From: Trueperella pecoris
GTDB lineage: Bacteria > Actinomycetota > Actinomycetes > Actinomycetales > Actinomycetaceae
DNA: 64,000 bases
Direction of reading: 5' to 3'
NCBI RefSeq assembly: GCF_014926385.1
Contig: NZ_CP053291.1
Coordinates: forward strand, 1,302,001 to 1,366,000
The notes beneath the pieces are model-generated. The model was not told the origin of the DNA. It saw only the letters and a program-made list of their open reading frames with translations, and did not search any database. Position 1 is the first letter of the stretch; each line of letters opens with the position of its first letter. A program made the translations under genes and the position numbers. Positions 52,114 through 60,759 of the stretch are shown here, piece by piece.

Positions 52114-54762
52114 ATGACTGACGAAACACTGCGTACATCCACACAGGTTCCCGCGAAGGCGAGCCTGGACGGCCTCGAGGATCGCTGGGGCAAGGAATGG
52201 GAAGAGAAGGGCACCTACTCTTTCGACACTGACACCACCCGCGAGGCGGTCTACTCGATCGACACTCCCCCGCCCACGGTCTCTGGCTCGCTCCACGTCG
52301 GTCACGTATTCTCCTACACGCACACGGACGTCGTGGCGCGTTACAAGCGCATGCAGGGCATGAACGTGTTCTACCCGATGGGATGGGATGACAACGGCCT
52401 GCCTACCGAACGCCGCGTGCAAAACTACTTCGGCGTTCGTTGCGACCCTTCCCTGCCGTATGAGGAGGGCTTCGTTCCCCCGCACGATGGCGGCGACGGC
52501 AAGTCGATCAAGTACGCCGACCAAAAGCCAATCTCGCGCCGCAACTTTATCGAGCTGTGCTGGAAGCTGACCGAGGACGACGAGAAGCAGTTTGAGGCGC
52601 TGTGGCGCCACCTCGGCCTGTCGGTCGATTGGAAGCAGAATTACCAGACGATCGGTGCCAAGGCCCAGAAGGTCGCCCAGGCGGCGTTCATCCGCAACGT
52701 CGAACGCGGCGAGGCCTACCAGGCTCAGGCCCCGGGCCTGTGGGACGTGACATTCCAGACTGCCGTCGCCCAAGCCGAGCTCGAGGCCCGCGAATACCCG
52801 GGCGCCTACCACTCGCTCCAGTTCCACACTCCCGATGGCGACGTCACCATCGAGACCACCCGCCCCGAGTTGCTTCCGGCGTGTGTGGCGGTCATCGCCC
52901 ACCCCGACGACGAACGCTACCAGCACCTCTTCGGCAAGACCGCGATCACCCCGGTCTTCGGCGTCGAGGTACCTATCCTTCCGCATCCGATGGCGGAGAT
53001 CGACAAGGGCTCGGGCATCGTCATGTGCTGTACGTTCGGCGATCTGACAGACGTCCAGTGGTGGCGCGAGCTCGGCCTGCCCATGCGCACCGTGCTCGGC
53101 AAGGACGGCCGCCTCCTGCGCGAGACGCCGGATTGGATCACCACCGACCTCGGCCGCGAGACCTTCGCCGAGATGTCCGGTGCCACCACGTTCTCCGCCC
53201 GCAAGGCGCTCGTGGCCAAGCTTGAGGAAACCGGTGAGATCATCGGCGAGATCAAGCCCACCACCCGCATGACGAACTTCTTCGAGAAGGGCGACAAGCC
53301 GCTCGAGATCGTCCCCTCCCGCCAGTGGTACATCCGCAACGGCGGCCGCGCCCACACCGAGGCCAACGGCAAGGACCTGCGTGAGAACCTGCTGACCCGC
53401 GGCGAGGAGCTCGAATTCCACCCGGACTTCATGCGCGTGCGCTACAACAATTGGGTCGAGGGCCTCAACACCGATTGGCTGATCTCGCGTCAGCGCTTCT
53501 TCGGCGTTCCGCTCCCGCTGTGGTACAAGGTATCCGAAAGCGGCGACGTCGATTACGACGCCGTGTTGGTGCCCACCGAGGACATGCTTCCGGTGGATCC
53601 TTCCTCCGACACGCCCCCGGGATACGAGGAGTCCCAGCGCGGTGAGCCCGGCGGCTTCGTGGGTGAAGTCGACATCATGGATACGTGGGCTACCTCGTCA
53701 ATGTCGCCCCAGGTGGCCGGCGGCTGGCTCACCGATGACAAGCTCTTTGCCCAGGTCTACCCGATGGATCTTCGCCCCCAGGGTCAGGACATCATCCGAA
53801 CCTGGCTCTTCTCCACCGTAGTTCGCGCCCATCTGGAGTTCGGCGGACTACCGTGGAAGCACGCGGCAATTTCGGGTTGGATCCTCGATCCGGACCGCAA
53901 GAAGATGTCCAAGTCGAAGGGCAACGTCGTCACCCCGATGGGCCTGCTGGAGAAGCACGGTTCCGACGCCGTCCGCTATTGGGCAGCCTCCGCCCGCCTC
54001 GGCACCGACGCGGCTTTCGACGAGCAGCAGATGAAGATCGGACGCCGCCTGGCAATGAAGGTCCTCAACGCCTCGAAGTTCGCGCTCGGCATGGCAGGCG
54101 GCGAGGCCCAGGTAGACCTCGATCCGAGTGCCGTCACCGAGCCGCTCGACAAGGCGATGTTGGCGATGCTTGCCGACGTCGTCGCCCGCTCGACCAAGGC
54201 ACTGGAAAACTACGATCACACCCGCGCCCTCGAGCTGACGGAAACATGCTTCTGGACGTTCTGCGACGACTACCTTGAGCTTGTCAAAGATCGCGCCTAC
54301 GATCGCGACGGCGAATACGCGGCCGCCGGCGATTCGGCCAAGGTTCGCTCGGCGCGCGTCGCCCTGAACCTGGCCGTGGACACCTTCCTTCGCCTGCTCG
54401 CGCCGGTGCTGCCCTACGCCACCGAAGAGGTGTGGTCCTGGTACCGTACGGGCTCCGTGCACCGCGCACAGTGGCCGGCCGCCGACGTCTTCGGCGCCGC
54501 CGCCGATGGGGACGCCGACCTCGTGGGTGCCGCTGGCAAGGCACTTGCCGCACTGCGTAAGGTCAAGTCTGAGCAGAAGGTCTCCCAGCGAACCGCTTAC
54601 GCCGACGTAACCCTGACCCTCCCCGCCGGTGGCGCCGCCGCCGCGGAGTTGGTGCGTGGCGAGCTCGAATCGGCTGCACACGTCGAAGGCGAATTGGCCT
54701 TCGTCGAGGCCGAGGTTGACGGCCCCGAGGTAACGGCCTTCGCGTTCGTCACCGAAGAGTAG
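52114..54762 (+). CDS. valS: Valyl-tRNA synthetase
   Basis: 882-aa class I synthetase. The HIGH motif appears as SGSLHVGHVFSYTHTD near residue 60 and KMSKS as DPDRKKMSKSKGNVVTP near 595. The editing domain lies between (near 220-330, with TTRPELLPACVAVIAHPDDE). The C-terminal part is short. The ATG at 52114 is 9 bases after GGGAG and is preferred over an ATG six bases earlier. Monocistronic, ending in a clear hairpin. Confidence 0.97.
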   Translation: MTDETLRTSTQVPAKASLDGLEDRWGKEWEEKGTYSFDTDTTREAVYSIDTPPPTVSGSLHVGHVFSYTHTDVVARYKRMQGMNVFYPMGWDDNGLPTERRVQNYFGVRCDPSLPYEEGFVPPHDGGDGKSIKYADQKPISRRNFIELCWKLTEDDEKQFEALWRHLGLSVDWKQNYQTIGAKAQKVAQAAFIRNVERGEAYQAQAPGLWDVTFQTAVAQAELEAREYPGAYHSLQFHTPDGDVTIETTRPELLPACVAVIAHPDDERYQHLFGKTAITPVFGVEVPILPHPMAEIDKGSGIVMCCTFGDLTDVQWWRELGLPMRTVLGKDGRLLRETPDWITTDLGRETFAEMSGATTFSARKALVAKLEETGEIIGEIKPTTRMTNFFEKGDKPLEIVPSRQWYIRNGGRAHTEANGKDLRENLLTRGEELEFHPDFMRVRYNNWVEGLNTDWLISRQRFFGVPLPLWYKVSESGDVDYDAVLVPTEDMLPVDPSSDTPPGYEESQRGEPGGFVGEVDIMDTWATSSMSPQVAGGWLTDDKLFAQVYPMDLRPQGQDIIRTWLFSTVVRAHLEFGGLPWKHAAISGWILDPDRKKMSKSKGNVVTPMGLLEKHGSDAVRYWAASARLGTDAAFDEQQMKIGRRLAMKVLNASKFALGMAGGEAQVDLDPSAVTEPLDKAMLAMLADVVARSTKALENYDHTRALELTETCFWTFCDDYLELVKDRAYDRDGEYAAAGDSAKVRSARVALNLAVDTFLRLLAPVLPYATEEVWSWYRTGSVHRAQWPAADVFGAAADGDADLVGAAGKALAALRKVKSEQKVSQRTAYADVTLTLPAGGAAAAELVRGELESAAHVEGELAFVEAEVDGPEVTAFAFVTEE

Positions 54763-54817
54763 GCTCGGCGTCGGGCTGGGTTCGGCGTCGTTCGGCCGGG
54801 CTGATTGCTTAGCTTAG

Positions 54818-54855
54818 TGGCGGATTTCATGACTACAATGCCATGAAATCCGCCA
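54818..54855 (+). terminator. Intrinsic terminator of valS
   Basis: TGGCGGATTTCATG, a 10-base loop, then CATGAAATCCGCCA: a perfect 14-bp stem followed by TTTCG, 55 bp after the valS stop. Confidence 0.8.
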
Positions 54856-54877
54856 TTTCGCACCCCACTTACGATAC

Positions 54878-54895
54878 CGTAGCTTTATTGCTACG
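54878..54895 (+). promoter_or_regulatory. Inverted repeat just upstream of fadD
   Basis: CGTAGC-N6-GCTACG, perfect arms, 9 bp before the AAGGAG ribosome binding site of fadD, in an A/T-rich stretch with two TACGAT boxes. It could be an operator or a leader hairpin. No regulator is assigned. Confidence 0.4.
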
Positions 54896-54914
54896 ATTTA
54901 ATTAAGGAGCATCG

Positions 54915-56744
54915 GTGAGCGAATACATCGAAGAAGAGGGCGTCTCGTTCGTGCCCGGCAAGATGGAAGTGACCGACCAGATGACGGTGCCGGCACTGAT
55001 CCGTCGTCGTGCGCTGGAAATGCCGAAGAAGACGGCCATCTTCCGCAAGTCCGCGATGGGCAACCAGTGGATCCCCGTGGGCTGGGCCCAGTTCTACGAC
55101 GAAATTCGCGCACTCGCCCGCGGCTTCATCGCCTACGGCCTCCAACCAGGCGAACGCGTGGCCATCATGTCGCACACCTCCTACGAGTGGTCCCTGTTCG
55201 ACTTCGCCGTTCAGTTCGCCGGCGGATACGCCGTCCCAATCTACGAAACCTCTGTGGTCGAACAAGCCGAGTGGATCATCAAGGACGCGGGCTGTAAGTT
55301 CGCCGTCGTCGAGAACCAGGCGATGGAAACCATGCTTCAGCCTCTGCTCGAGCGCGTCGACGTTCTCGAACAGATCTTCGTCATGGCCGACGACGCCCAA
55401 GGCCGCATCTCTTCCGCCGGTTCCCTTCACGACGACGACGAGATCGACCGCCGCATCGACGCCCAGGTGGCTGACGACGTGTGGACCATTATTTACACTT
55501 CCGGCACCACCGGACGCCCCAAGGGCGTTGTGCTCACGCACCGCAACCTGCTCCACGTCGCCATCAACGGCCCCGCCGACGAGGGCCTCATGGACGTCGT
55601 CTCCCGCAAGGGAGCACGCACTATCCTCTTCCTTCCGATGGCACACGTTTTTGCACGCTTCATCAACGTCATGGCTCTCTATGCCGGAACTGGTATCGGT
55701 TACTGTCCCGACACGCGAAACCTCGTTGCCGACATGCAGTCCTTCAAGCCCACCTACGTGCTCGCCGTGCCGCGCGTGTTCGAAAAGATCTACAACGCCG
55801 CCGACGCCAAGGCCGGCAAGGGCCTCAAACTCAAGATGTTCCGCACGGCGGCCAAGGTCGCCATCGCCTACGGTCGCGCCCTCGAAACCGAGGAGGGCCC
55901 CTCGCCCAAGCTCGCGGCGCAGCAGCGCATGTTCGACAAGCTGGTCTTCTCCAAGATGCGCGACATCATGGGCGGCAAGGTCGAGTACGCCATCTCGGGC
56001 GGCGCACCGCTGGGCAACCGCCTCGCAGCCTTCTTTACCGGCGCCGGAATCCAGATCCTCGAAGGATACGGCCTGTCCGAAACGGCGGCACCGACCACCG
56101 TCAACCGGGTCAACAAGTTCCGCCTGGGCTCGGTCGGCCCCGCCTACCCCGGCTGCTACGTCAAGGCCGCCGAGGACGGCGAACTTCTCGTCAAGGGTGA
56201 CCACGTCTTCAAGGGCTACCACAACAACCCTGAGGCAACCGCCGAAGCATTCACCGAAGATGGCTGGTTCCGCACCGGTGACATCGGGCGCGTGGACGAA
56301 AACGAGTTCGTGTGGGTGACGGGCCGCAAGAAGGAACTCATCGTCACGGCAGGTGGCAAGAACGTCGCGCCCGCTGAGCTCGAAGATCGCCTCCGTTCCC
56401 ACCCGCTGATTTCGCAGGTGGTCGTGGTCGGGGATCAGAAGCCGTTCATCTCGGCCCTCTTAACCCTCGACGCCGAGGCCCTCCCCCAGTGGCTCTCCAA
56501 CCGCGGCCTGCCGCCCATGTCGGTCAACGAGGCCGTCAATGATCCGCAGGTGATCGCAGCCATCGACCGCGCCGTCAAGCGCACGAACGAGCACGTCTCG
56601 CGTGCCGAGTCCATCCGCAAGTTCAAGATCCTTCCCGGCGACTTCACCGTGGAAAATGGCTACATGACCCCGTCGTTGAAGGTCAAGCGCACGGCCATCA
56701 TCCGCGACTTCGCCTCGGCGATCGAGGAAATCTACACCAAGTAG
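54915..56744 (+). CDS. Long-chain fatty acid-CoA ligase (AMP-forming)
   Basis: 609-aa adenylate-forming enzyme of the FadD15/long-chain acyl-CoA synthetase group. The P-loop motif is YTSGTTGRPKGVVLTHRN near residue 190. EGYGLSETAAPTTVN lies near 385 and GWFRTGDIGRVDENEFVWVT near 450, then GRKKELIVTAGGKNVAP. The GTG start lies six bases after AAGGAG. Monocistronic between valS and the convergent chorismate mutase gene. Exact chain preference cannot be read. It could feed phospholipid remodelling or fatty-acid use. Confidence 0.93.
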   Translation: MSEYIEEEGVSFVPGKMEVTDQMTVPALIRRRALEMPKKTAIFRKSAMGNQWIPVGWAQFYDEIRALARGFIAYGLQPGERVAIMSHTSYEWSLFDFAVQFAGGYAVPIYETSVVEQAEWIIKDAGCKFAVVENQAMETMLQPLLERVDVLEQIFVMADDAQGRISSAGSLHDDDEIDRRIDAQVADDVWTIIYTSGTTGRPKGVVLTHRNLLHVAINGPADEGLMDVVSRKGARTILFLPMAHVFARFINVMALYAGTGIGYCPDTRNLVADMQSFKPTYVLAVPRVFEKIYNAADAKAGKGLKLKMFRTAAKVAIAYGRALETEEGPSPKLAAQQRMFDKLVFSKMRDIMGGKVEYAISGGAPLGNRLAAFFTGAGIQILEGYGLSETAAPTTVNRVNKFRLGSVGPAYPGCYVKAAEDGELLVKGDHVFKGYHNNPEATAEAFTEDGWFRTGDIGRVDENEFVWVTGRKKELIVTAGGKNVAPAELEDRLRSHPLISQVVVVGDQKPFISALLTLDAEALPQWLSNRGLPPMSVNEAVNDPQVIAAIDRAVKRTNEHVSRAESIRKFKILPGDFTVENGYMTPSLKVKRTAIIRDFASAIEEIYTK

Positions 56745-56839
56745 TGGTGCGAAGAGGCCGAAAGGCGGGGGCGCGGGCCGGGTTCCGCGCCCCCGCCTTT
56801 CGCCGAAACCGGCCATCGCACCCGGGCCCTTCGCCGAAA

Positions 56840-56913
56840 CCGCACTAAGCTGATCGGCGCTGTATTAAAATACGCCAGATTAATGCAGCGCGGAGCAGCT
56901 TACTACAGCGCGG
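56840..56913. repeat. Dispersed nested-palindrome repeat, copy at 56.8 kb
   Basis: Outer arms ACTAAGCTGATC and GAGCAGCTTACT (10 of 12 pair) enclose CGCTGTATTAA...TTAATGCAGCG (one wobble). The first 16 bases (CCGAAACCGCACTAA) match the copy at 63590. It lies in the convergent spacer between the fadD-type gene and the chorismate mutase gene. Confidence 0.8.
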
Positions 56914-56939
56914 GCGGGCCGGGCCGGTTGCGACCGCCC

Positions 56940-57239
56940 CTACTCGCCGTTCTTTTCCGCGGCGATGCGCTCGTGATGGTGGATCACCTCAGCCACAATA
57001 AACTTTAAGAACTTCTCAGCAAACACCGGGTCAAGGTCGGCTTCGACGGCAAGGCGGCGCAGACGCTCCACCTGGCGTTCTTCGCGCGCGGGGTCGGCCG
57101 GCGGAAGATCGCGCTCGGCCTTAAGAATGCCAACTTGTTGCGTGCAGCGAAAACGCTCAGCAAGAATGTGGACGAGCGCAGCGTCCAGGTTGTCGATCGT
57201 CTTACGGAAGCCCTCGAGCTCCGCGGGAATATCAGCCAT
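56940..57239 (-). CDS. Chorismate mutase (AroQ fold, stand-alone)
   Basis: 99-aa all-helical protein. FRKTIDNLDAALVHILAERF resembles the AroQ N-terminal helix with the Arg and Asp active-site residues. RCTQQVGILKAERDLPPADP follows, then REERQVERLRRLAVEADLDP and FAEKFLKFIVAEVIHHHERI. It converts chorismate to prephenate in Phe/Tyr synthesis. The ATG at 57239 follows GAGGAAGA. Actinobacterial AroQ of this size can work with DAHP synthase as partner. Confidence 0.9.
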   Translation of the reverse strand: MADIPAELEGFRKTIDNLDAALVHILAERFRCTQQVGILKAERDLPPADPAREERQVERLRRLAVEADLDPVFAEKFLKFIVAEVIHHHERIAAEKNGE

Positions 57240-57302
57240 CGCGTCTTCCTCTTCCTCGGGCATCTAGCCCTGCCATCTTATGACCTCGAGAAGGGCAATG
57301 GC

Positions 57303-58574
57303 CTACGCGCTCTTATTTTTCCGACTGGTGAGAACGAGCCGAGGCTCCGAGCTACCATTGACGGCGTCCTCATCGATGAGCACCTTCTCGACGTCGTCGC
57401 GCGATGGAATATCAAACATCAACTCACGAAGCAGATTCTCCATGATCGAACGCAAACCGCGGGCGCCCGTGCCGCGGGCAATCGCCTCCCGGGCAATCGC
57501 CTCAAGCGCGCCATGGGTGAACTCGAGCGTGACGCCGTCGAGCTCAAACATCTTCTGGTACTGCTTGGCCAGTGCGTTGCGTGGAGTCTGAAGAATCTCA
57601 ACAAGATCGTCAACAGTGAGGTCATTGACTGTAGCGATCACAGGCAAACGTCCCACCAGTTCGGGAATCAGTCCAAACTTGTGGAGGTCCTCCGGAGTGG
57701 TCTGCTTGAGCAGCGCGCCCGCGTCCTCTGCTTCGTGCAGAGACGAACCGAAGCCGATACCTCGCCGTCCCGTGCGCGAGGAAACGATTTCCTCCATGCC
57801 CGCAAACGCGCCAGCGACAATGAACAACACGTTCGAGGTGTCGATGTCGATGAACTCCTGCTGTGGATGCTTGCGCCCACCCTGCGGGGGAACAGCCGCA
57901 ACCGTGCCCTCGATAATCTTCAGCAACGCCTGCTGGACGCCCTCACCAGAAACGTCGCGAGTGATCGAGGGATTCTCGCTCTTGCGGGAAATTTTGTCAA
58001 TCTCGTCAATATAGATGATGCCCCGCTCGGCACGAGCAACGTCGCCGTCCGCTGCCTGAATGAGCTTCAGGAGAATGTTCTCCACATCCTCGCCGACGTA
58101 GCCCGCCTCCGTCAAAGCCGTGGCGTCCGCAATAGCAAACGGAACATCGAGAATTTTCGCCAGCGTCTGAGCCAAGTACGTCTTGCCCGTGCCCGTGGGG
58201 CCAATCAGCAAAATATTCGACTTGCCGATCTCCACATGATCGGCATCCTTCTTCGCGTCAGACACAATCCCCTGCGCCCGAATACGCTTGTAGTGGTTAT
58301 AAACCGCCACGGAAAGGGTGCGCTTGGCGCCGTCCTGACCAATCACGTACTCGTTGAGGAAGTCATAAATCTCGCGCGGCTTAGGGAGCTCCGCCTCCGA
58401 TTCGGCAGCAGCATCCGCAGCCCCAAATTCTTCCTCAATGATCTCGTTGCACAGCTCGATGCACTCATTACAGATGTAGACGCCCGAGCCCGTAATCAGC
58501 TTACGAACCTGACGCTGGCTCTTTTGGCAGAACGAACACTTCAGGGTGTCAGCCGCATCGGCGGTACGAGTCAT
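57303..58574 (-). CDS. clpX: ATP-dependent protease unfoldase ClpX
   Basis: 423-aa AAA+ unfoldase that feeds substrates into ClpP. The N-terminal zinc-binding domain has C-x2-C ([13 protein letters not shown]) and a second pair ([13 protein letters not shown]). Walker A is [20 protein letters not shown] near residue 115 and Walker [14 protein letters not shown] near 175. The [20 protein letters not shown] and ClpP-binding GFG (IGFGS near 270) parts follow. It is on the same strand and next to clpP2-clpP1, separated by a 208-bp spacer with a hairpin. Confidence 0.97.
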   Translation of the reverse strand: MTRTADAADTLKCSFCQKSQRQVRKLITGSGVYICNECIELCNEIIEEEFGAADAAAESEAELPKPREIYDFLNEYVIGQDGAKRTLSVAVYNHYKRIRAQGIVSDAKKDADHVEIGKSNILLIGPTGTGKTYLAQTLAKILDVPFAIADATALTEAGYVGEDVENILLKLIQAADGDVARAERGIIYIDEIDKISRKSENPSITRDVSGEGVQQALLKIIEGTVAAVPPQGGRKHPQQEFIDIDTSNVLFIVAGAFAGMEEIVSSRTGRRGIGFGSSLHEAEDAGALLKQTTPEDLHKFGLIPELVGRLPVIATVNDLTVDDLVEILQTPRNALAKQYQKMFELDGVTLEFTHGALEAIAREAIARGTGARGLRSIMENLLRELMFDIPSRDDVEKVLIDEDAVNGSSEPRLVLTSRKNKSA

Positions 58575-58681
58575 TGCCTAACCTCTTTCATCAACGCCAT
58601 CTCATTCCACACCATATCGACGCTAAGAGCCAGTATGGCACGCCAAGCGTCATTCTTCTGTGGCACAGCGCCTACGATGAA

Positions 58682-58703
58682 GGGCGACGCCGTCGCGTCG
58701 CCC
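58682..58703 (-). terminator. Perfect hairpin between clpP2 and clpX
   Basis: GGGCGACGC-CGTC-GCGTCGCCC, a perfect 9-bp stem with a 4-base loop, 80 bp after the clpP2 stop. It also contains the GACGCCGTC core. No U-run. Possible terminator or attenuator. Confidence 0.55.
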
Positions 58704-58782
58704 TATCGCTACCCGCACCTATTCTTGGCGAGGCTTTCGCCACCCCGGGCGAGGTATCTATGCTCGCCCAGCGACGGCGTCG

Positions 58783-59481
58783 TTAACCCTCAATCGCCTG
58801 ACGCGAAACCTTGCGCGAAACGAGCACCTGGTCGACGATGCCGTACTCCTTGGCCTGCTCGGCGGTGAGGATCTTATCGCGAGAAATGTCCTTCTCCACA
58901 GTCTCCGGGGCTTGACCCGTGTGAGCAGCCAGGGTATCGATCAGCCATTGGTTCATGCGATCCATCTCCTCAGCGATGATCGCAATATCCGAGGCCTGGC
59001 CCTGCGCCCCCTGCATCGCCGGCTGGTGGATCAGCACGCGCGCATTGGGCAACGCAAGACGGCGCCCGGGCGAACCGCCCGCGAGCAGCACCGCAGCAGC
59101 CGACGCGGCCTGGCCCAAGCAAACCGTCTGAATCTCCGGCTTGACGTACTGCATCGTGTCATAGATGGCGGTCAACGCCGTGAACGAACCGCCGGGCGAA
59201 TTGATGTACATCGTGATCGGCGACTCGGGGTCCATCGACTCCAACACGAGAAGCTGGGCCATCACGTCGTCAGCAGAAGCGTCATCAACCTGAACGCCGA
59301 GGAAGATAATACGATCCTCAAACAGCTTCGCATACGGATCCTGGCGCTTGTAGCCATAAGGCGTACGCTCTTCGAAACTCGGCAGGATGTAACGATTAGA
59401 CGGCATCTGGGGCGCCGCACCACCCGGCAGCGTGAGGCCGTTTACTCCGGCCATGGACATGGGAAGGGAAAGTCCTGTCAT
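58783..59481 (-). CDS. clpP: ATP-dependent Clp protease proteolytic subunit ClpP2
   Basis: 232-aa serine protease subunit. The catalytic Ser is in TVCLGQAASAAAVLLAGG near residue 125, the His in LPNARVLIHQPAMQGAQG near 150, and the Asp in TGQAPETVEKDISRDKILTA near 205. It has a 30-residue N-terminal extension (PMSMAGVNGLTLPGGAAP). In actinobacteria ClpP1 and ClpP2 form one mixed tetradecamer. The start is 12 bp after the clpP1 stop. Confidence 0.97.
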   Translation of the reverse strand: MTGLSLPMSMAGVNGLTLPGGAAPQMPSNRYILPSFEERTPYGYKRQDPYAKLFEDRIIFLGVQVDDASADDVMAQLLVLESMDPESPITMYINSPGGSFTALTAIYDTMQYVKPEIQTVCLGQAASAAAVLLAGGSPGRRLALPNARVLIHQPAMQGAQGQASDIAIIAEEMDRMNQWLIDTLAAHTGQAPETVEKDISRDKILTAEQAKEYGIVDQVLVSRKVSRQAIEG

Positions 59482-59493
59482 GTTGTGCCTACC

Positions 59494-60129
59494 TTAGTTC
59501 TCTTCCAGGGTCGCAGACGAAGCGCCACGATCCACACCACCGCCGCCAACGACGGACGAGGAGCTTTCAATGATGTGATCGACGAAGCCATACTCGAGGG
59601 CCTCCTGAGCGGTGAACCACTTGTCGCGATCCGAATCCTCGAGGATCTGCTCCACAGACTTGCCCGTGTGCTTGGCATTGAGCGCCGAAAGCTCTTCCTT
59701 CATCTTCAAGATGAGGTCAGCATTAATTCGGATCTCCGTTGCCGTGCCCTGCACACCACCAAGCGGCTGGTGCATGAGAACGCGAGTGTGCGGAGTGATG
59801 TACCGCTTACCCTTCGCGCCCGCCGTCAGCAGGAACTGGCCCATCGACGCCGCCAGGCCCATGCCCACAGTTGCCACGTCGGGCTTGATGTACTGCATCG
59901 TGTCGAAGATCGCCATACCCGCCGTGACCGAACCGCCCGGCGAGTTGATGTAAAGATAAATGTCCTTCTCCGGGTCCTCAGCGGCAAGTAGGAGAAGCTG
60001 AGCGGAAATCATGTTCGCCAACTCATCCGTGACCTGGTCGCCGAGCCAGATGATGCGCTCCTTCAGGAGACGGTTAAAAATCGAGTCGCCGAGGCCAAGT
60101 GCTTGGCCTCCAACTACTGCGTGTGGCAT
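59494..60129 (-). CDS. clpP: ATP-dependent Clp protease proteolytic subunit ClpP1
   Basis: About 211-aa serine protease subunit. The Ser is in [20 protein letters not shown] near residue 104, the His in [15 protein letters not shown], and the Asp in [20 protein letters not shown]. Two ATGs are possible: 60135 lies only 3 bases after GGAGG, and 60129 lies 9 bases after it and is preferred. First gene of the clpP1-clpP2 operon, with an ECF-type promoter candidate 180 bp upstream. Confidence 0.95.
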   Translation of the reverse strand: MPHAVVGGQALGLGDSIFNRLLKERIIWLGDQVTDELANMISAQLLLLAAEDPEKDIYLYINSPGGSVTAGMAIFDTMQYIKPDVATVGMGLAASMGQFLLTAGAKGKRYITPHTRVLMHQPLGGVQGTATEIRINADLILKMKEELSALNAKHTGKSVEQILEDSDRDKWFTAQEALEYGFVDHIIESSSSVVGGGGVDRGASSATLEEN

Positions 60130-60135
60130 CTTCAT

Positions 60136-60442
60136 GCCCCTCCTTCACCCTTCGCGGGAATTTGATGGGTTTCACCTCGACATTCACGGCGCCTCGCGGC
60201 GCTTCGGAGGCCTCTCACCTCCCTTCGGCACCTCGAATCGAGTCCGACGCTCGACTTCCGTGTGAATGTGCAGTGGGTCTACTCCCCGTTTCACTCAACC
60301 GATATTAACGAAGAGCCAGCCAGGATCCTTCCCAACTCGACACCTTTTCGCTGTTGGCACAGTATCGCCGAGCTTGGGCGACGCCGGCGCCTGTGGGACG
60401 GTTAGCGGCGGGTTGACACTGACGCCGGCGGCGGGGTAACGG
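60136..60442. other. Upstream region of clpP1
   Basis: About 300 bp without a gene. It contains the ECF-type promoter candidate (60307-60333) and GGCGCCTCGCGGCGC-like short hairpins near 60190. ACAGCGAAAAGG is present near 60350, but I could not complete a ClgR operator. Confidence 0.5.
60307..60333 (-). promoter_or_regulatory. SigH/SigR-type ECF promoter candidate for clpP1P2
   Basis: On the minus strand GGGAAG is followed after 17 bp by CGTT (equivalently GGAA-N18/19-GTT), the pattern of SigH/SigR redox-stress promoters. clpP1P2 is known to be SigH/ClgR-controlled in Corynebacterium. The leader to the clpP1 start would be about 165-175 nt. Confidence 0.5.
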
Positions 60443-60496
60443 CGGCAGGTGCCCGTTGCCCGCGCTGTCCGGCAGGTGCCCGTTGCCCGCGCTGTA
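60443..60496. repeat. 27-bp tandem duplication next to repeat copy
   Basis: Two adjacent copies of a 27-bp unit (60443-60469 and 60470-60496) beginning CGGCAGGTGCCCGTTGCCC and ending CGCTGT, identical but for the last base. The second unit ends inside the left arm of the palindromic repeat at 60487. Confidence 0.8.
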
Positions 60497-60565
60497 CTAA
60501 GCTGCTCCGCACCCTATTAAAGTGGCGTAAATTACTACAGCGCGGGCCACCTTAATACAGCGGGA
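60487..60565. repeat. Dispersed nested-palindrome repeat, copy at 60.5 kb
   Basis: The left outer arm CCGCGCTGTACTAAGCTGCTC is clear. The inner left arm is degenerate (CCTATTAA), while TTACTACAGCGCGGGCC and TTAATACAGCGG provide the right arms. Located downstream of tig, in the spacer before clpP1. Confidence 0.75.
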
Positions 60566-60759
60566 GCAAACCCGGGCCCACGCCACGGCCCCTTCAAACA
60601 CCGGCGGCGATCCCTAGGTGAACTCAGGCGAACCCCGGCCCCAGACGAACCAGGCAGCCCCATGCGGGCTCTCAGACATACCCAAGCCTGCCGGCCCGCA
60701 AAGCAAAGCGCGGAGGCGTTCAACCGAACTCCCCCGCGCCCTGCATAACGCTATAGGCT

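Noticed and set aside
52042-53421. Upstream extension of the CofE-like frame antisense to valS
   Set aside because: The 639-aa frame continues only because valS codon bias leaves it open; the protein similarity begins at the ATG at 52041.
54891-56402. 503-aa minus-strand frame across the fatty-acid ligase gene
   Set aside because: Antisense shadow; no motif; the plus-strand gene is certain.
57135-58868. 577-aa plus-strand frame across clpX
   Set aside because: Antisense to clpX and to the start of the chorismate mutase gene; no recognisable domain.
60340-60360. ClgR operator upstream of clpP1
   Set aside because: A single ACAGCGAAAA half-site is seen, but the partner half-site at the right distance is not.
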